A stretch of 64,000 nucleotides of DNA from NCBI GenBank assembly GCA_905250075.1, contig CAJNOP010000682.1:26047-90046 (forward strand), in the 5' to 3' direction. The position numbers were made by a program, and so were the translations under genes. Position 1 is the first letter of the stretch; each line of letters starts with the position of its first letter. Below are positions 24,701 through 36,387 of the stretch, in pieces. The notes below the pieces were generated by a model. That model was not told the DNA's origin, made no database searches, and was given only the letters and a program-made list of their open reading frames with translations. This DNA comes from Rotaria sp. Silwood1. Taxonomy: Eukaryota > Rotifera > Eurotatoria > Philodinida > Philodinidae.

Positions 24701-26858
24701 CTAAATCCAAGAAAAAATATTTTAAATACACTTTTTCTGTGAGATTTTTTTGCGAGAAAAATTTTTTACCTGTTACCCTATCCTGACCTGTAGGGTAGGA
24801 CAATTCTGTACATGTCTATCTTTTTCATTTCACAGTCATCGTTTTTACATCTTAAAATAACATTTTTCATACAAAATTAGGGCGATATGCGCCATCAGAG
24901 GGTTTAGGACATTTGCTCGTAAAAATGCTTCGAAATATTTCTATGAGATATACGAAAATATTCTTTAATCGTCCACGATATTTAAATTTTCTGACATGTT
25001 CGCATTTTCATAATATTTTCTTGTCATTTCGTTTATCGCTAATGTAAGAATATCCGTCGTAAATAAGTAATGGAGCGTTTTTTGATGTTATTGAAAGAGT
25101 AACTGACATGATTGTTTTCTTAATGCATTGTTCTACGACTGACACTGCTTTTTATATGATTGTGATGATTGAATACAACTATTCTTTATAAAGACCATGA
25201 TCGTCAATGTGCTCTACATACAGCCTATTAGTTGAATCAATTCTGTTCTGAATTCTTTCATTGACAATGAATAGTCATTTCATTCGCGAGCAAATGTCCT
25301 AGCGAGCAATTGTCTGCACGCAACTGTCCGGATCCCACCAACAGAGTATGACACAACATATTGTTTGGAGAAAAAAAGCTGTAAAGCTACTCAGCTTTCA
25401 CCTCATGACGATAGAGGAGGCGGAGTCTTTTTGGTAACGTTTCTAAATGCCTTCTAGCAGTATGACTGATGAATGGGTATACCATACACTTCACTTGAGA
25501 CTATTGCCAATTGATTGGTAGTGAAGCAACCTCTATGATTCAGTTCTTTAATGTTCGCTTCTGAAGTTATGGATGTTTTACTTGTTTTTTTTATTATCCT
25601 GAGAGCATAGAATCACTGAGAGACTAAAGGATCGATTGAATAACTACATTCTCAATCGTAAAACGATTGTACAGTTGAAAATATTCCTTTATAAACTCCC
25701 TCTAGATACATCAGGGGTCAAAGTCTTTCATAGATGTCATTAGTGAAAAAAAGAACTTTTTTTGTCAATATGATTTATATACTTAGGTATGATTTTTTAA
25801 ATGATATACAATCATTTGTAAACAATAGAAAACTTTCTTCAAAGACGAAAGTTAATACTATTCAAATTAAAACGAAGAATATCTAATCTTTCATTTCTCC
25901 ATCGCAGTATTGGGTTTTTTTTTATACAAAAATAGTGTCTTAACTTTTATCCAAGTACAAATACAAGTAAAAAACGAAGAATGAAAATCCTATGAATATA
26001 TACTATCATTGACTGGATGTTAATAGGTAACCTCGAAATATACTCTGAACTAATCAAGTCAATTTTCTACTTTTTAATATAATCATGTATTATCGATTTG
26101 AATTCATTTAAAAACTTACATTATTCTCAACTGCTGCTCCATCAGATCTAAATAAACAATAAAATAAAATCATTTTCTAAGACAAAAAGAAAAATGAATC
26201 TTTAATACCCTGGTTTTTTTCGATAATGTTCAAAATTAAACATATTTTTTGAATTAACACTTATAACAAATATATCATTTGTAAATAAATCCAAACGAAA
26301 TGGTTTTGCACTAAGTATAAACTTAGCTGTTTGACCAAATCGTCCTTCAATTTGATTATTATCATTTTTTTTAATATTGACACTAATACAAACAAAAATT
26401 GAAATATATAATGTTTGTAATTTTAATTTTTCTTACTCAACAAGTTTTGGTTCACCAACAAGAACATGTTCAACTTCATAACGTTTTCTTAATGAATTTA
26501 TTTCATTAATTTTAACACGTAATGAATTATGTTCAAGTGTATATAAATCTAATTGAAATTTAACTTCAGATTTTAATGTATTAAGTAAAACAAATTGTAT
26601 ATGTCCTTTGTCAATTGTTTTCATTGAACTTAGATCAACTTCATAAGGTGTTGTATCAGGTTTATATTTACGTTGACGTCTAATAAAAGAAAATTATTCT
26701 ATTATTAATCTATTTTCAACAATATAATACAAAAAAAAAAAAACTAACCGACAAAATGAACTTTGTTCACATGTTTTGAAATTACTTCGATCAACATTTT
26801 CAATTGATGGAATGTACAGAATAAGAATAAAACTTATTAAAGACAAAAACCTAATCAT
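18758..26858 (-). CDS. GANAB: Neutral alpha-glucosidase AB (ER glucosidase II catalytic alpha subunit)
   Basis: Nineteen exons whose phases all close, giving about 925 residues: 26749-26858, 26437-26679, 26209-26382, 26120-26147, 24634-24700, 24469-24565, 24317-24418, 24179-24260, 24049-24069, 23585-23773, 22884-22945, 22534-22814, 20693-21174, 20004-20253, 19868-19944, 19729-19803, 19549-19662, 19042-19154 and 18758-18968. A signal peptide is followed by [18 protein letters not shown], typical of the family N-terminus. The GH31 barrel shows DVIWLDIEH, the nucleophile motif [10 protein letters not shown] and the acid/base region VWTGDN. The enzyme trims the two inner glucoses from N-glycans in the ER lumen, feeding the calnexin cycle. 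It has no KDEL signal, as expected, because the beta subunit retains it. Exon 9 is a 21-nt microexon (NNWFTVQ). Four introns are long (up to 1.4 kb); the rest are short. Confidence 0.95.
24906..25310. repeat. Inverted repeat in GANAB intron
   Basis: AGGACATTTGCTCG (24906-24919) recurs inverted at about 25287-25301 as CGAGCAAATGTCCT. That copy continues into two further degenerate direct copies (CGAGCAATTGTC and CGCAACTGTCC). The whole lies in the 1.4-kb intron 24701-26119. It is likely a small decayed foldback element. Confidence 0.5.
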
Positions 26859-27328
26859 GTTTATTCTTCAACTAGTCTATAGCAACAGCTGTTGAATGAT
26901 GTGACGATGATGACGAGTCATTCAATTAAAGATTTGGATGGATTCTATTGGTTATTATATATATTCAATCGATATTTCCTTAATAAGAATTAATATATTT
27001 AAAAAAAAAATTTTTTTCAATCTAAAATCAAACATTATGGTTAACAAACAAAAGACTTGTTGTTTTCTAAAAATAGATGTCGTTAGAGTATGACTTGATA
27101 AGAGATTTTTTTTTTTAAATAATGATAAAGAGAATAGATAACTGAAGTAACTATAACATTGACAGAAGTTGTTAGATACGTTAATATTACTTTTATTAAA
27201 TGGGTACGTAAAACAATAAATGGGAATCATGTCTTTTTAATTCATACATCTTAATACTTTATTAAATATTAACGTATAATATGAACTTATTCTAGCGGAA
27301 ATATCTATTCATCGTAAAAAAGCAACAA
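26859..27328. promoter_or_regulatory. Divergent intergenic region GANAB / TTC29
   Basis: About 470 bp separate the minus-strand GANAB start from the plus-strand TTC29 start, so both promoters, or one bidirectional promoter, must lie here. The sequence is A/T-rich with no CpG-rich block and no motif I can name. Confidence 0.45.
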
Positions 27329-30300
27329 ATGAAACAAATGGCAAAAATCACTCAACAATTGTTCATACTGTTATTTTGTCAAGTAAAACTTCTGAAGAAA
27401 AACATCAAGTCTGTAGAAAATTTCTTCTATTTCTTTGTCATTATTTTAATGCTTCTAATTAATTTAGCTTCCATTAAAACAATTAAAAAATTCTGCTAAA
27501 GCTTATGAAAAACAACCATCACTTCAAAAAATAGATACAGAAAAGTATAAAACAATAAAAATAAAATATTTCATATATAAAGTTTTATTTTCGAATAGAT
27601 ATCGAAATTCATTACAACGTCAATTATCTATAGATATGCTTCGTCAAGGTAATCATCAATCATTTCGTGAATTATGTACTGTATTAGAATGGCAAAGAAA
27701 AGATCGAGAAAAATTAGGTAATGAACATCCACATTATCGACGACCATTATTAGATGGAGAACCAGATAAGTTACGTTTTCTTTGTACACATTTTAATATA
27801 ATTGAAGATGCTGAACGAAGAAGTATGTTCAAGTTTTTCTTCTGGATAAAACAAAAAAAACCTAATCAAATATTTTTAATATTTAGAACAATATTCAAAT
27901 ATGTATGAAGGTTATATTGAATTAGCATCATTTTTTTTTAAAAGTGATGATCATTGGTTATCAGATTTATTTTATAAAAAATGTTTATCTGTTGCTCAAA
28001 CATATTCACAACTTGATTCACAACTAGTAGCTGAAGCATATCTTAATGTTGGATTATTATATGAAAGAAAAGGTTAGATTAGTAATACCAGGATAGAAAC
28101 TAATGTTCATCTCAGAATTAAGGAAAGGTAGTTGTAAGCTCAATGATAATTAGTGATCTGCGATTTTTAATAATAATCGATAAAGAAGAACTTGGGACAT
28201 ATTATAAGATACGATTGTTTTCAAACATATCATCTTCGCAAAATATTGAAAAGAATACATGAAAACCAGTGTTTCATTTCGATGTGATTTTTATAATCAC
28301 TGTTTTCATGAATTTCTTTAAATTTTTGCAATTGCTGAACACTACAGTTCACTAGCTATTGTCGCTGCCTAGTTATTGAGTCTGTACCTATTTATCTTTA
28401 ATTGTTGTGCAGACATTCGACATATTCGTAGAAGTTGACTCGTTCTGTACAAATCTTAACATTTTGCAATGAAATTTTATAATTATTATCGTATTTTGTT
28501 TGGATTTTTTATTCGTTGGAGATAGTTAGGAAACCTAAGATAACATCAAAAGTTTATGATTTTGTGACAGTTTCTCGTATGAGAAATATTTTTGATATTT
28601 TACCTCTTTAGTTTAATTCACTATTTTATCTAAGAATTTGTTGTTATACTATTTTCATGAAAATTAGTTAAATGCATAGCTGAAAGTAAATGATACATTA
28701 TGATAAGCTTATAGAACTTGATAAATTTTAGACAAACAGAACTATCTGTCGGCTTGTTTTGTCTTGCAGGTCAGACCAAAAAAAGTGACTTGTAAACAGT
28801 TCATAATACGAACCATTAGAGGCGAAGCCTGTTCCAGAAGAAAGATCATTCTGCTAACATGAAAAATAAAAGAGGGCGACTAAAAAGTTTTAAATTAGTC
28901 AACGAGGAAAATTTGAGACTTCACGACTTCTCTTCAAAGTAGGACAACATCGTCAAGTTTAGAGAGAGTGAATTAATGGTAATTCCATTGATATGTTTGA
29001 GAAGTAGCAATCCAATATAAAAACTGCCGCAATTTTCTCTCGTACCAAAGCGAAAAATCACTAGAAAATACCAAATCACACATTGTTTCATGTCTTTTTT
29101 TTTAAATGTTCGTTTTCAAAAAACAGAAGCCATGATTTCATCAATAATGAATCTGAGGAATACTTTCCTACTTGATATTAGTTTTTTCGTCATTACATAT
29201 TTTTCATCGGAGGTTTTGCGGGACTACCCTGATTTATCTGATAAGTCATAGCGATCAAAACATAATCCAAGAGAGACGATCTAAAAAAAGTGCTAGTTGC
29301 CGACTAAATAAAAAAAAGAGCTTTGAAGAATTTGTTTAGATATGATACGAATAACTCTTATATTAGTTTTCCCTGAACTACAACCCAGAAAACTAAAACT
29401 ATCGAGACAGGAACCAGAACAGCTTAGCTGCACACATTACCAATCTAAATTGTTGCCAGTCCTTCGATTCTTCTCTAAGATTGCTATGAATAAAAGATAT
29501 CCATTTATTTTATCTATAGTTGCACGTTTGAGATACCCGCTATGACCAGAAAAATAATTTTAACGACGAACATAAACACTATTTTTTTTTGTCGAATACA
29601 TATTTGAATTAGGAACTTGAATTCAAATCAATATCAGTTAAGCAATAATTGCATACGAATAAATTCATTCGAAAATCTCTATATTTATTTAGGTAATCTT
29701 ATGAAAGCATTAAATTATTTTGAAAGATATCGTCAATTCGGTGAAGATTATTATCAATTGAAAACAGATGCTAATCTTCAATTAACACGTTTATATATAA
29801 AATTAGCTGAACGTAAAAGAGATAATCAAGCATTGAAATATATTATTAAAGCTTATGAAGCATCGAAACAAAGTAAAATAAAAAAAAAAAAAAACGAATC
29901 AAATTTTCATTTTTGTTCTTTTTAAGGTGATGATAAAAAACTTGAAAATGAAATAAGTTATAAATTAGGACATGCCTATCTTGAACTTAATGATATTGAA
30001 TTAGCTTTAAAATATTTTCATAAATATTATGATTATTGTCAACAAGCAAATGATAATGAAAATTTTGCTCAAGCAAGTGAAGCACTTGCTATTTGTTATC
30101 AAAAGTAATTTAAATCAAAATAAACAAATTTTTATCTAAATTATCGTCTTATTTATAATTCTAGAAAAGAAAATGTAGAAAAAACTTCTGAATATTTAAC
30201 TAAATGTTTACAAAGAGTATTTAATAAAGAAGATGATAATCAATATGCACGTGCATGTGGTACACTTGGTTTTATTGAAGCAACTTTGGTATATATTTGA

Positions 30301-30566
30301 TAGTTTGTCTTGATTATCTTAAGACTTTTCTTTTTTTGCTTTAGGGTCATTATGATTCAGCTATTGAATCTTCTAGTAAAGCTTATAGTATATCTTTAGT
30401 AAATAGCAATATTGATCTTAATCGTAATCGAGTATTATATGGTATTATTAATGGTTTAAAAGTACGATCGCTTTTTAATGATTATATCGATCAAATGAAT
30501 ATACGTGATTTAATTGGATGGAAATCTACACGATCGGAAAATTATTTTAAAAAATTGAAGCCTTAA
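27329..30566 (+). CDS. TTC29: Tetratricopeptide repeat protein, TTC29-like
   Basis: Eight exons: 27329-27382, 27468-27544, 27599-27822, 27887-28072, 29693-29872, 29927-30104, 30165-30288 and 30345-30566, giving about 414 residues. The N-terminal region reads YRNSLQ..LSIDMLRQGNHQSF, then a helical array with TPR features: LNVGLLYERKGNLMKALNYF, YKLGHAYLELNDIELALKYF and GTLGFIEATLGHYDSAIE. The arrangement and length fit TTC29, an axonemal protein needed for sperm flagellar assembly and beating in mammals. Five TPR-like units are visible. The first exon is the weakest part: an alternative frame through the same bases, entered from an upstream exon, is possible. Intron 4 (28073-29692, 1.6 kb) is much longer than the others (54-87 nt) and holds no clear gene. 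In an all-female bdelloid, a sperm-linked gene would more likely serve somatic cilia or flame cells. Confidence 0.8.
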
Positions 30567-30637
30567 AGTTTTTTTTTTTTTTTTGCTTTTATTATTATAA
30601 TTTTTTTTTCTCGCTTGCTTTCTATTTATTTCATATT

Positions 30638-31459
30638 TTAACCCTGTAATGAAGGTAAGCCATTATTTTGAAGTGTAACAACAAGACTAGCAAGTGTCGC
30701 TTCAGGATGTGTTGCTTGTAATTTCGACCATTCGGCAACAACACGATTAAATTGTCGTATAGCTAATAAAATAAAACAACATTTTCATAAATATATAAAA
30801 TACATAACTATGTATATATATTTACTCATGCAAAAACCTGCTACGGGAACCATAGATTTGCAACAAACAATATGATTTTCTGGACATTGACTATTTTCAA
30901 TATCAGGAACAAGTTCATGACCATAATCAATATGTGATGTAGGTCTTGAAAAAAGAAAATAATTTAAATAATTATTAAATTTTAATATTCAAAAATTAAT
31001 AATTACATATGTTCAATAGCATATACTGAACAAGATGACCATCCACCAAATCCACAACTTTCATGACCAGCAAGAACAGCTTGAGTTTGTCCTGTTGGTT
31101 CCCAACGAATAAAAGTTGTTGTTACAATTTTCATTTTAGCTGGATTACCATTTTTACAACACCATGTACTAAACGTTTCTTTTTAATTTTAAGAAAAATA
31201 TTTTTCTTAACGAGATTTAAATTACTTTGTATCTTCTTCACGATTTTCAGATGTAGCTCGAACTTCAAGTAAAGCTTGTTGATAAACAGATGGTAAAGAA
31301 CGAAAATTTAATTTCGATAATTTTTCACGATGATCATCATTCAATGGTGATTGTACTAATTTATTTTAATATATATATATAACAAAAAGAAAAATATTAA
31401 AACATACTCGAAATATCAAAAAATACAACAAGAATCAACGAGCCAACCAATGTTTTCAT
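30638..31459 (-). CDS. Secreted Cys-rich protein of unknown function
   Basis: Five exons with consistent phase: 31408-31459, 31226-31355, 31007-31168, 30826-30944 and 30638-30762, giving about 195 residues. The N-terminus MKTLVGSLILVVFFDIS is a short signal peptide. The mature protein has eight cysteines, including two CC pairs (TWCCKNG and IVCCKS) and ESCGFGGWSSC, suggesting a compact disulphide-bonded extracellular domain. The last 40 residues are helical and Cys-free. I do not recognise the family. Its 3' end lies only 71 bp from the 3' end of the convergent TTC29 gene, so the two transcripts may overlap. Confidence 0.75.
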
Positions 31460-31574
31460 TCTATAAGTCTATTTCGAATAAACGAGACAAAAAAAATAAA
31501 ATAATATTGTACATTGAAAAATATTGAAAAAATGTCCATGGGAAAAAATAACAGATGATAATTTTATAGAGGCG

Positions 31575-32084
31575 TTAAGTTATATTATCGGTACTCATCG
31601 TTGTCTTATCGATCTTTATTGATCGTGCTATTATAACTTTATTTATTTCTAGATCCGATAACATTGTCATTGGTGATGATGTTGAAAAAGGAATTCTCGA
31701 TTGTATTTTTTGTGTTACTGAAAGTGATTCTGTATAAGGACCCATTGATATAGTACTTGTTGTTGCTTGTTGAGGATTTTGAATATTAAGTGGTACAACA
31801 TTTTGTCCATAAGCCCAATTATGATAACATATATTTAATTTAGCATAAAAGCATACAAGTGTTGTAATAAAGAAACCGACACCTAAACTTATAATGCCAA
31901 TACCAATGAATGTTGTTTTTTTTGTTTCGGACATAACACCAGTTATAATAAAGCTAAGTCCAATGATAATCGATAGACAACCAGCAATAATACATGAATG
32001 ACCTAGTTTATGTGTATATGATCGATCAGACACAACTATCGGTATTATATTTGGATTACGTATTCGACCGTTGAAAAAAAACAT
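31575..32084 (-). CDS. Two-pass membrane protein, unknown family
   Basis: Uninterrupted frame of 169 residues. Two hydrophobic segments at about residues 30-50 and 57-80 are separated by a short polar loop (SETKKTT), giving a hairpin topology. The C-terminal 85 residues are Ser/Thr-rich and polar, probably cytosolic. It lacks a cleavable signal peptide; the start MFFFNGRIRNPN is the only in-frame Met near the front. It lies 115 bp upstream of the secreted Cys-rich gene on the same strand. No family could be assigned. Confidence 0.6.
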   Translation of the reverse strand: MFFFNGRIRNPNIIPIVVSDRSYTHKLGHSCIIAGCLSIIIGLSFIITGVMSETKKTTFIGIGIISLGVGFFITTLVCFYAKLNICYHNWAYGQNVVPLNIQNPQQATTSTISMGPYTESLSVTQKIQSRIPFSTSSPMTMLSDLEINKVIIARSIKIDKTTMSTDNIT

Positions 32085-34059
32085 TGTTAAAGATTAGAAA
32101 ACATTTTTGTGAGAAGAAGCTTTTTACAATATGCATCAAACATATAGAAAAAAAAGATAGAATGTTACTTGATCATTCTTACTAAGATTATTGAACATAA
32201 AATTGCAAGAATGCATATTATATGAGATAAATGTTTATTGAGAAGAAAATAAGTAGGATAATATATCAAATATAAATAAAACTTATTTACGAGTTATTGA
32301 GTGATTTTTGAAAATTATTCTTTTTTTAAAATCAATATTCAATGAAAATAATTTTTTTAAAATTTTTAATACGGATATAAGAACGGTGGACTTGCATGGT
32401 AGCATCGTAGAAAATCTTTTCGTAGAACAAAAAAGTGGTGTTATCTAGTACTAATCGAGATAAATTTACAACATGAAACATAAGAACAAACTATTTGTGA
32501 AATTTGAGTTTGGAGATGAAAAATAAGTACTGACGAACAAAAAGAATAGAATATAGTGAATAATTGATATTGATAAGTGTTATATAAACAGATAAATAAT
32601 TCATTGACAGCAAATCTTTTACGTAGAAAAATAACATGTTTGTTGCTTGTATTTCATTTCTTTTAAAACAAAAATTAGAAAAAGCGAAAAATTGTTTTGA
32701 AATTGAATATTAAGTTAATATTGACATAGATTAAAAAAAGAAACAGCTTTTTGTTTGGTATTGATAGATTCTATTTATATATTATTACAAGTTATTTTTA
32801 TGTTTATCAACGTTATGAAAAGATTTTTTTAGCCATTTTGAATCTTGAAATTAATTTTACCTAATAAGTTTCTAAATTCGAAGAATGATATTTCTGTTTG
32901 TATGTTGCTCTATGGAACTAGAGCAACTTCGAGTACATCAAAAAATAGTGGTAGAGGCACGTCAATACCATATAAAATTGTAGAGAAAAGTTTCGCTCTA
33001 TATACACTGATAGTAAAAACAGTGCTCTATATTTTTCCGGATTTTATCATCTTGTGAAAGACGATCTAAAAGAAATGTTAAAATATATGAGTAAAAATTT
33101 GAAATCACTTTCCTCACATAGAGAATGGTAGAGATTAAACAGGATTTCAATACTAATAGCATTAGTATTGACTCTTTCTCGTAAAAAAGAAGTTTTGCGA
33201 TTCTGTGCCTTCTATAAAAGAGCTACTGCATACATGGTGTATACTCTCACTTTCCTGACAAGCTTTGGGAATAATTAGAGAAACTTTTTTGAGCTGTAAA
33301 TTTATATTTCCACCTTGAGACTCTTTGATACTGCCACACTTGCTTTGTGGTATTCTTCATTGTTAATCAGACCAAATAATTAAGATAATTGTTGGCCCAG
33401 ATGAAAATTAAATTATAATGTACAGCAAACAAACAATATATTCGATACGTCTCTAGGTCAGCAACACCACAGCACCTGCTCTCTTTTATATGCTCTGTCA
33501 ATTAAACTAAATTGTATCTAGAACATTGCCGGTCCGGCCTATAACACACCCTGTGTTTCTCTTTTGATATTTATTGAATTAATCCTTGTTCAAAAACAAA
33601 GTTGTCATATTTGAAAAAATTATGAAATATTGTGAAGTTTAATATCTCTTTGACTTAATCAAAAATTAAAGATGTCGTTTTTGTCCTGTTTTCATCTCTG
33701 ATTCTAAATTAGTTATCTCCACACAAATACCTTTTAACTTGCTTACTAAAACAAAAATAAAACTACATTCTTAATTAAAATGAGTACTTTAACAATCAGA
33801 GTTGAAGAAAGTATTCTTTTGGTAAAGTCGGTCTTACACAAGAATTTCGTTTCATAACAAGCTATTTCACGATGATATTATGAATGTGCTATTTTGCTGG
33901 TATCTGTCAGTTCCTTTTGTCATGATCAGTATATGCTGAGCGCATCATCCGCTTAAACTTCGATCCAAATACTAATAATCAACATTTACTTACTTTTTTA
34001 TTTCTAGAAAAAGCACATGATCATTATTTATTGAATAAAAACACTTAAGTAGAGTTGCT
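32085..34059. other. Gene-poor intergenic stretch
   Basis: About 2 kb of A/T-rich DNA. A 70-codon frame at 32845-33057 has no family features. Nothing else recognised. Confidence 0.45.
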
Positions 34060-34099
34060 CCTTTGGAATTTCTACATATAGAAACGAGTTTCTTTGAGA

Positions 34100-34419
34100 A
34101 TACATCCTATTCCGCGATGTTGAACATTGCGGAATTAGTTCCGTCCCCGGAACCACTTTCATCCAACTCCAGGAACTCGATCATCATTCAATATAACAGA
34201 TCTACTCGTCACTGGCCGAGTTCCACCAAATTTCCGGAATTGAGAATGCATCCTATTCCACGATGTTGAACATTCCGGAATCAGTTCTACCCCCGGAACC
34301 AATTTCGTCCAATTCCTGGAGCTCGATTATGATTCCACCGAACAGGTCCAATCGATATCGATCGAGTTCCGTTGTTATCGAGGCGACCCCTGACTATCAT
34401 GTTATCTTCCAATCATCTA
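34100..34419. repeat. GGAATTCC-word tandem repeat, left block
   Basis: Two direct copies of about 100 bp with a period near 149 bp. Both contain CATCCTATTCC, CGATGTTGAACATT, CGGAAT and CCCCGGAACCA. The block is noticeably more GC-rich than its surroundings and runs into the assembly gap at 34420. Open frames across it are repeat artefacts. Confidence 0.65.
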
Positions 34420-34519
34420 NNNNNNNNNNNNNNNNNNNNNNNNNNNNNNNNNNNNNNNNNNNNNNNNNNNNNNNNNNNNNNNNNNNNNNNNNNNNNNNNN
34501 NNNNNNNNNNNNNNNNNNN
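34420..34519. other. Assembly gap (100 N)
   Basis: Exactly 100 unknown bases. The round number suggests a placeholder of unknown true length. It sits at the edge of the GGAATTCC repeat block, which may have caused the break. Confidence 0.99.
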
Positions 34520-34823
34520 ACATAGGTGGCTTCTTGGGAGATCTAATCGTCTTAAAATCATGACTTCGTCAAAATCATAATTTTATCGAAAGCTTGTTCA
34601 GCGACAGGAGCTATCGATAGAGTCGACATCTTTATCACAGTAATCATTCACTGAAATTCGCCTATAGACTTAATAGCAGTTCTCTAACACGTTTTTTCTC
34701 ATGAGATATGTGTATGTATAAAACAACGAAAATGATCTTTTTTCGTATACCTCATAGTATTGATGGACTCATCAATAGTTCACTCATATGAAGCCATTTT
34801 AATATGATAAGCACATCAGCTTG

Positions 34824-34970
34824 CTGGGTGTGGGTGGGGTGTGGATGTGTGAGTAAGAGAGAAATGATACTCACACCCACACCCTGTATTTCTCTGGTAC
34901 TGGCCATATATATAGGCAAAGCAATATCACCTCAAATTGCTCCATCCACACCCACACCCACACTCACATC
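34824..34970. repeat. TGTGGG/CCCACA palindrome A
   Basis: A G-rich arm (34824-34850, GGGTGTGGGTGGGGTGTGG) leads into the core GAGTAAGAGAGAAATGATAC (34851-34870), then a C-rich arm (ACACCCACACCC, about 34872-34886). A second C-rich run lies at 34944-34970. The unit TGTGGG matches the telomeric repeat reported for bdelloid rotifers. Confidence 0.8.
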
Positions 34971-35304
34971 GTTTTCATGTGAAAAATGTTTTTCTGTCTT
35001 TTGCACAATGTGAATCAGACTTCTTTTGAAAAATATAGAACGGTTTTTCTCTACCACATTTTCATCGATGTCAAAATTTGCTGATTAAGCACCACTTCAC
35101 CTAAATATTGACTTTGTGCTGTTTTTCTTGGAAGTTGGAAAAAAAACCACTACTGACAGTCAACAACGCGCGTAGTTCTCCATTTTATTATGGAATCCTT
35201 TCTGCGCAAATGAAAGCAACCACTCAAGTGTCCCTTCTGCTAGGTACAGGCATCGACTTTCCGGGGGAAAAGCAACGAGCAGGCATGTACATTAATAAAA
35301 TAGG

Positions 35305-35610
35305 ATGTGTGCGTGTGTGTGTGGATGTCCGTTTGGGTGTGGAGTGTGCCTGTGAGTGTTTGAGATGGGCGTTGACGTGTGAGGTTGACTCTCGATCTTC
35401 TGATCCTCATGAGCACGTCCTCACATCCACGCACCCACCCACACCCACACACCCACACCCACCCATACCCTATTCATGATGGGCTATCCATATACGATAT
35501 GGCTATAAAAATCGGCCGGTTTGGCTCTTCCGCTCATCTTCGCCACAGAGTATGGGTGTCGGTATGGATTGTGCCTTTATGTTCACTCATATTGACCCAC
35601 ATTCAAAAAT
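35305..35610. repeat. TGTGGG/CCCACA palindrome B with a degenerate second unit
   Basis: The G/T-rich arm 35305-35395 is followed by a spacer of about 20 bases and a C/A-rich arm 35417-35470. A weaker copy (TATGGGTGTCGG to GACCCACATTC) follows at 35550-35610. The C-rich arm ends about 240 bp from the stop codon of the truncated SEC63-like gene on the minus strand. Confidence 0.75.
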
Positions 35611-35705
35611 GAAAATGATTTTTTTTATCAGCTTAGAACATGGTTAATGTCAAATCGATGGGATATGTTGTAAAATTTTAATGTTTACAATATTCTGACG
35701 AAATT

Positions 35706-36338
35706 TTATCTAGGTAAACAAAACAACAAAGCTAGAGCAAAAAATATGAAAAAACTAGTATAAGCACAAAGAATTCGCATCGAATTTCCAGGGTCCAAAA
35801 ACCAATTTGGTATAAAAAAACTCACACTTCGTTCTGTTCGTCTGATAGGACTTTCAGTTTCTCTGATCTTCCGGTTTTTATCAATTAATGATGTATAGGT
35901 TTTAACTATTTCTATAAACTTTTTGGGGTCACCACCACGATCAGGATGATGCTTTTTACACAATGCACGATATGTTCGCTTTATTTCAGTGATTGATACG
36001 TCACTGTCGGCATTCGATGCTGCCCTTTGATCATTTCTTGTGTGATGTTCAGTTGTCTTTACTAATACATGATAAACAACAATAAGTAAAGTAATGCATG
36101 TTAAAATTAAACCAATTGTGGTTAGTATGGCTCGTCGTCCTGTATCAGTTTGATTTACTCGGAATGATAGGTATTCACTCAAACATGTAGCAGTATTGAA
36201 CGTATCAGTGGAATGTAATACATTTTTTCTTTCTTCTGTATTACACCATAACCAATATGCTATTGATACAAGAATAAATACAACCAGAGGGAAAACAAAA
36301 TAAAACGCCTCTCCATTTTGGTCATATTCCAATTTCAT
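35706..36338 (-). CDS. Truncated SEC63-like J-domain membrane protein
   Basis: Intronless frame of 210 residues. It has the N-terminal layout of SEC63: EYDQNGEAFYFVFPL and a first span (about 13-31), a loop, a second span (about 70-93), a J domain (about 112-160) with the HPD motif at 131-133 in KHHPDRGGD, then FIPNWFLDPGNSMRIL and a third span (188-208). SEC63 places its J domain in the ER lumen to recruit BiP to the translocon. Here the protein stops just after the third span. The whole cytosolic Brl/SEC63 domain is missing (family proteins are roughly 700-760 residues). The J domain is also short. Lack of introns and a repeat-rich setting suggest a retrocopy or rearranged fragment. It might still be expressed as a membrane J protein. 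Confidence 0.75.
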   Translation of the reverse strand: MKLEYDQNGEAFYFVFPLVVFILVSIAYWLWCNTEERKNVLHSTDTFNTATCLSEYLSFRVNQTDTGRRAILTTIGLILTCITLLIVVYHVLVKTTEHHTRNDQRAASNADSDVSITEIKRTYRALCKKHHPDRGGDPKKFIEIVKTYTSLIDKNRKIRETESPIRRTERSVSFFIPNWFLDPGNSMRILCAYTSFFIFFALALLFCLPR

Positions 36339-36387
36339 TTCTGTCGTGACGGCTTTGAACTTCTTTTAATAATGTTTCTATGGAATA

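Noticed and set aside
29342-29545. Open frame within TTC29 intron 4
   Set aside because: No homology or splice support; the TTC29 reading frame bypasses it cleanly.
34263-34580. Open frame across the N gap
   Set aside because: It spans unknown bases and tandem repeat sequence; not supportable.
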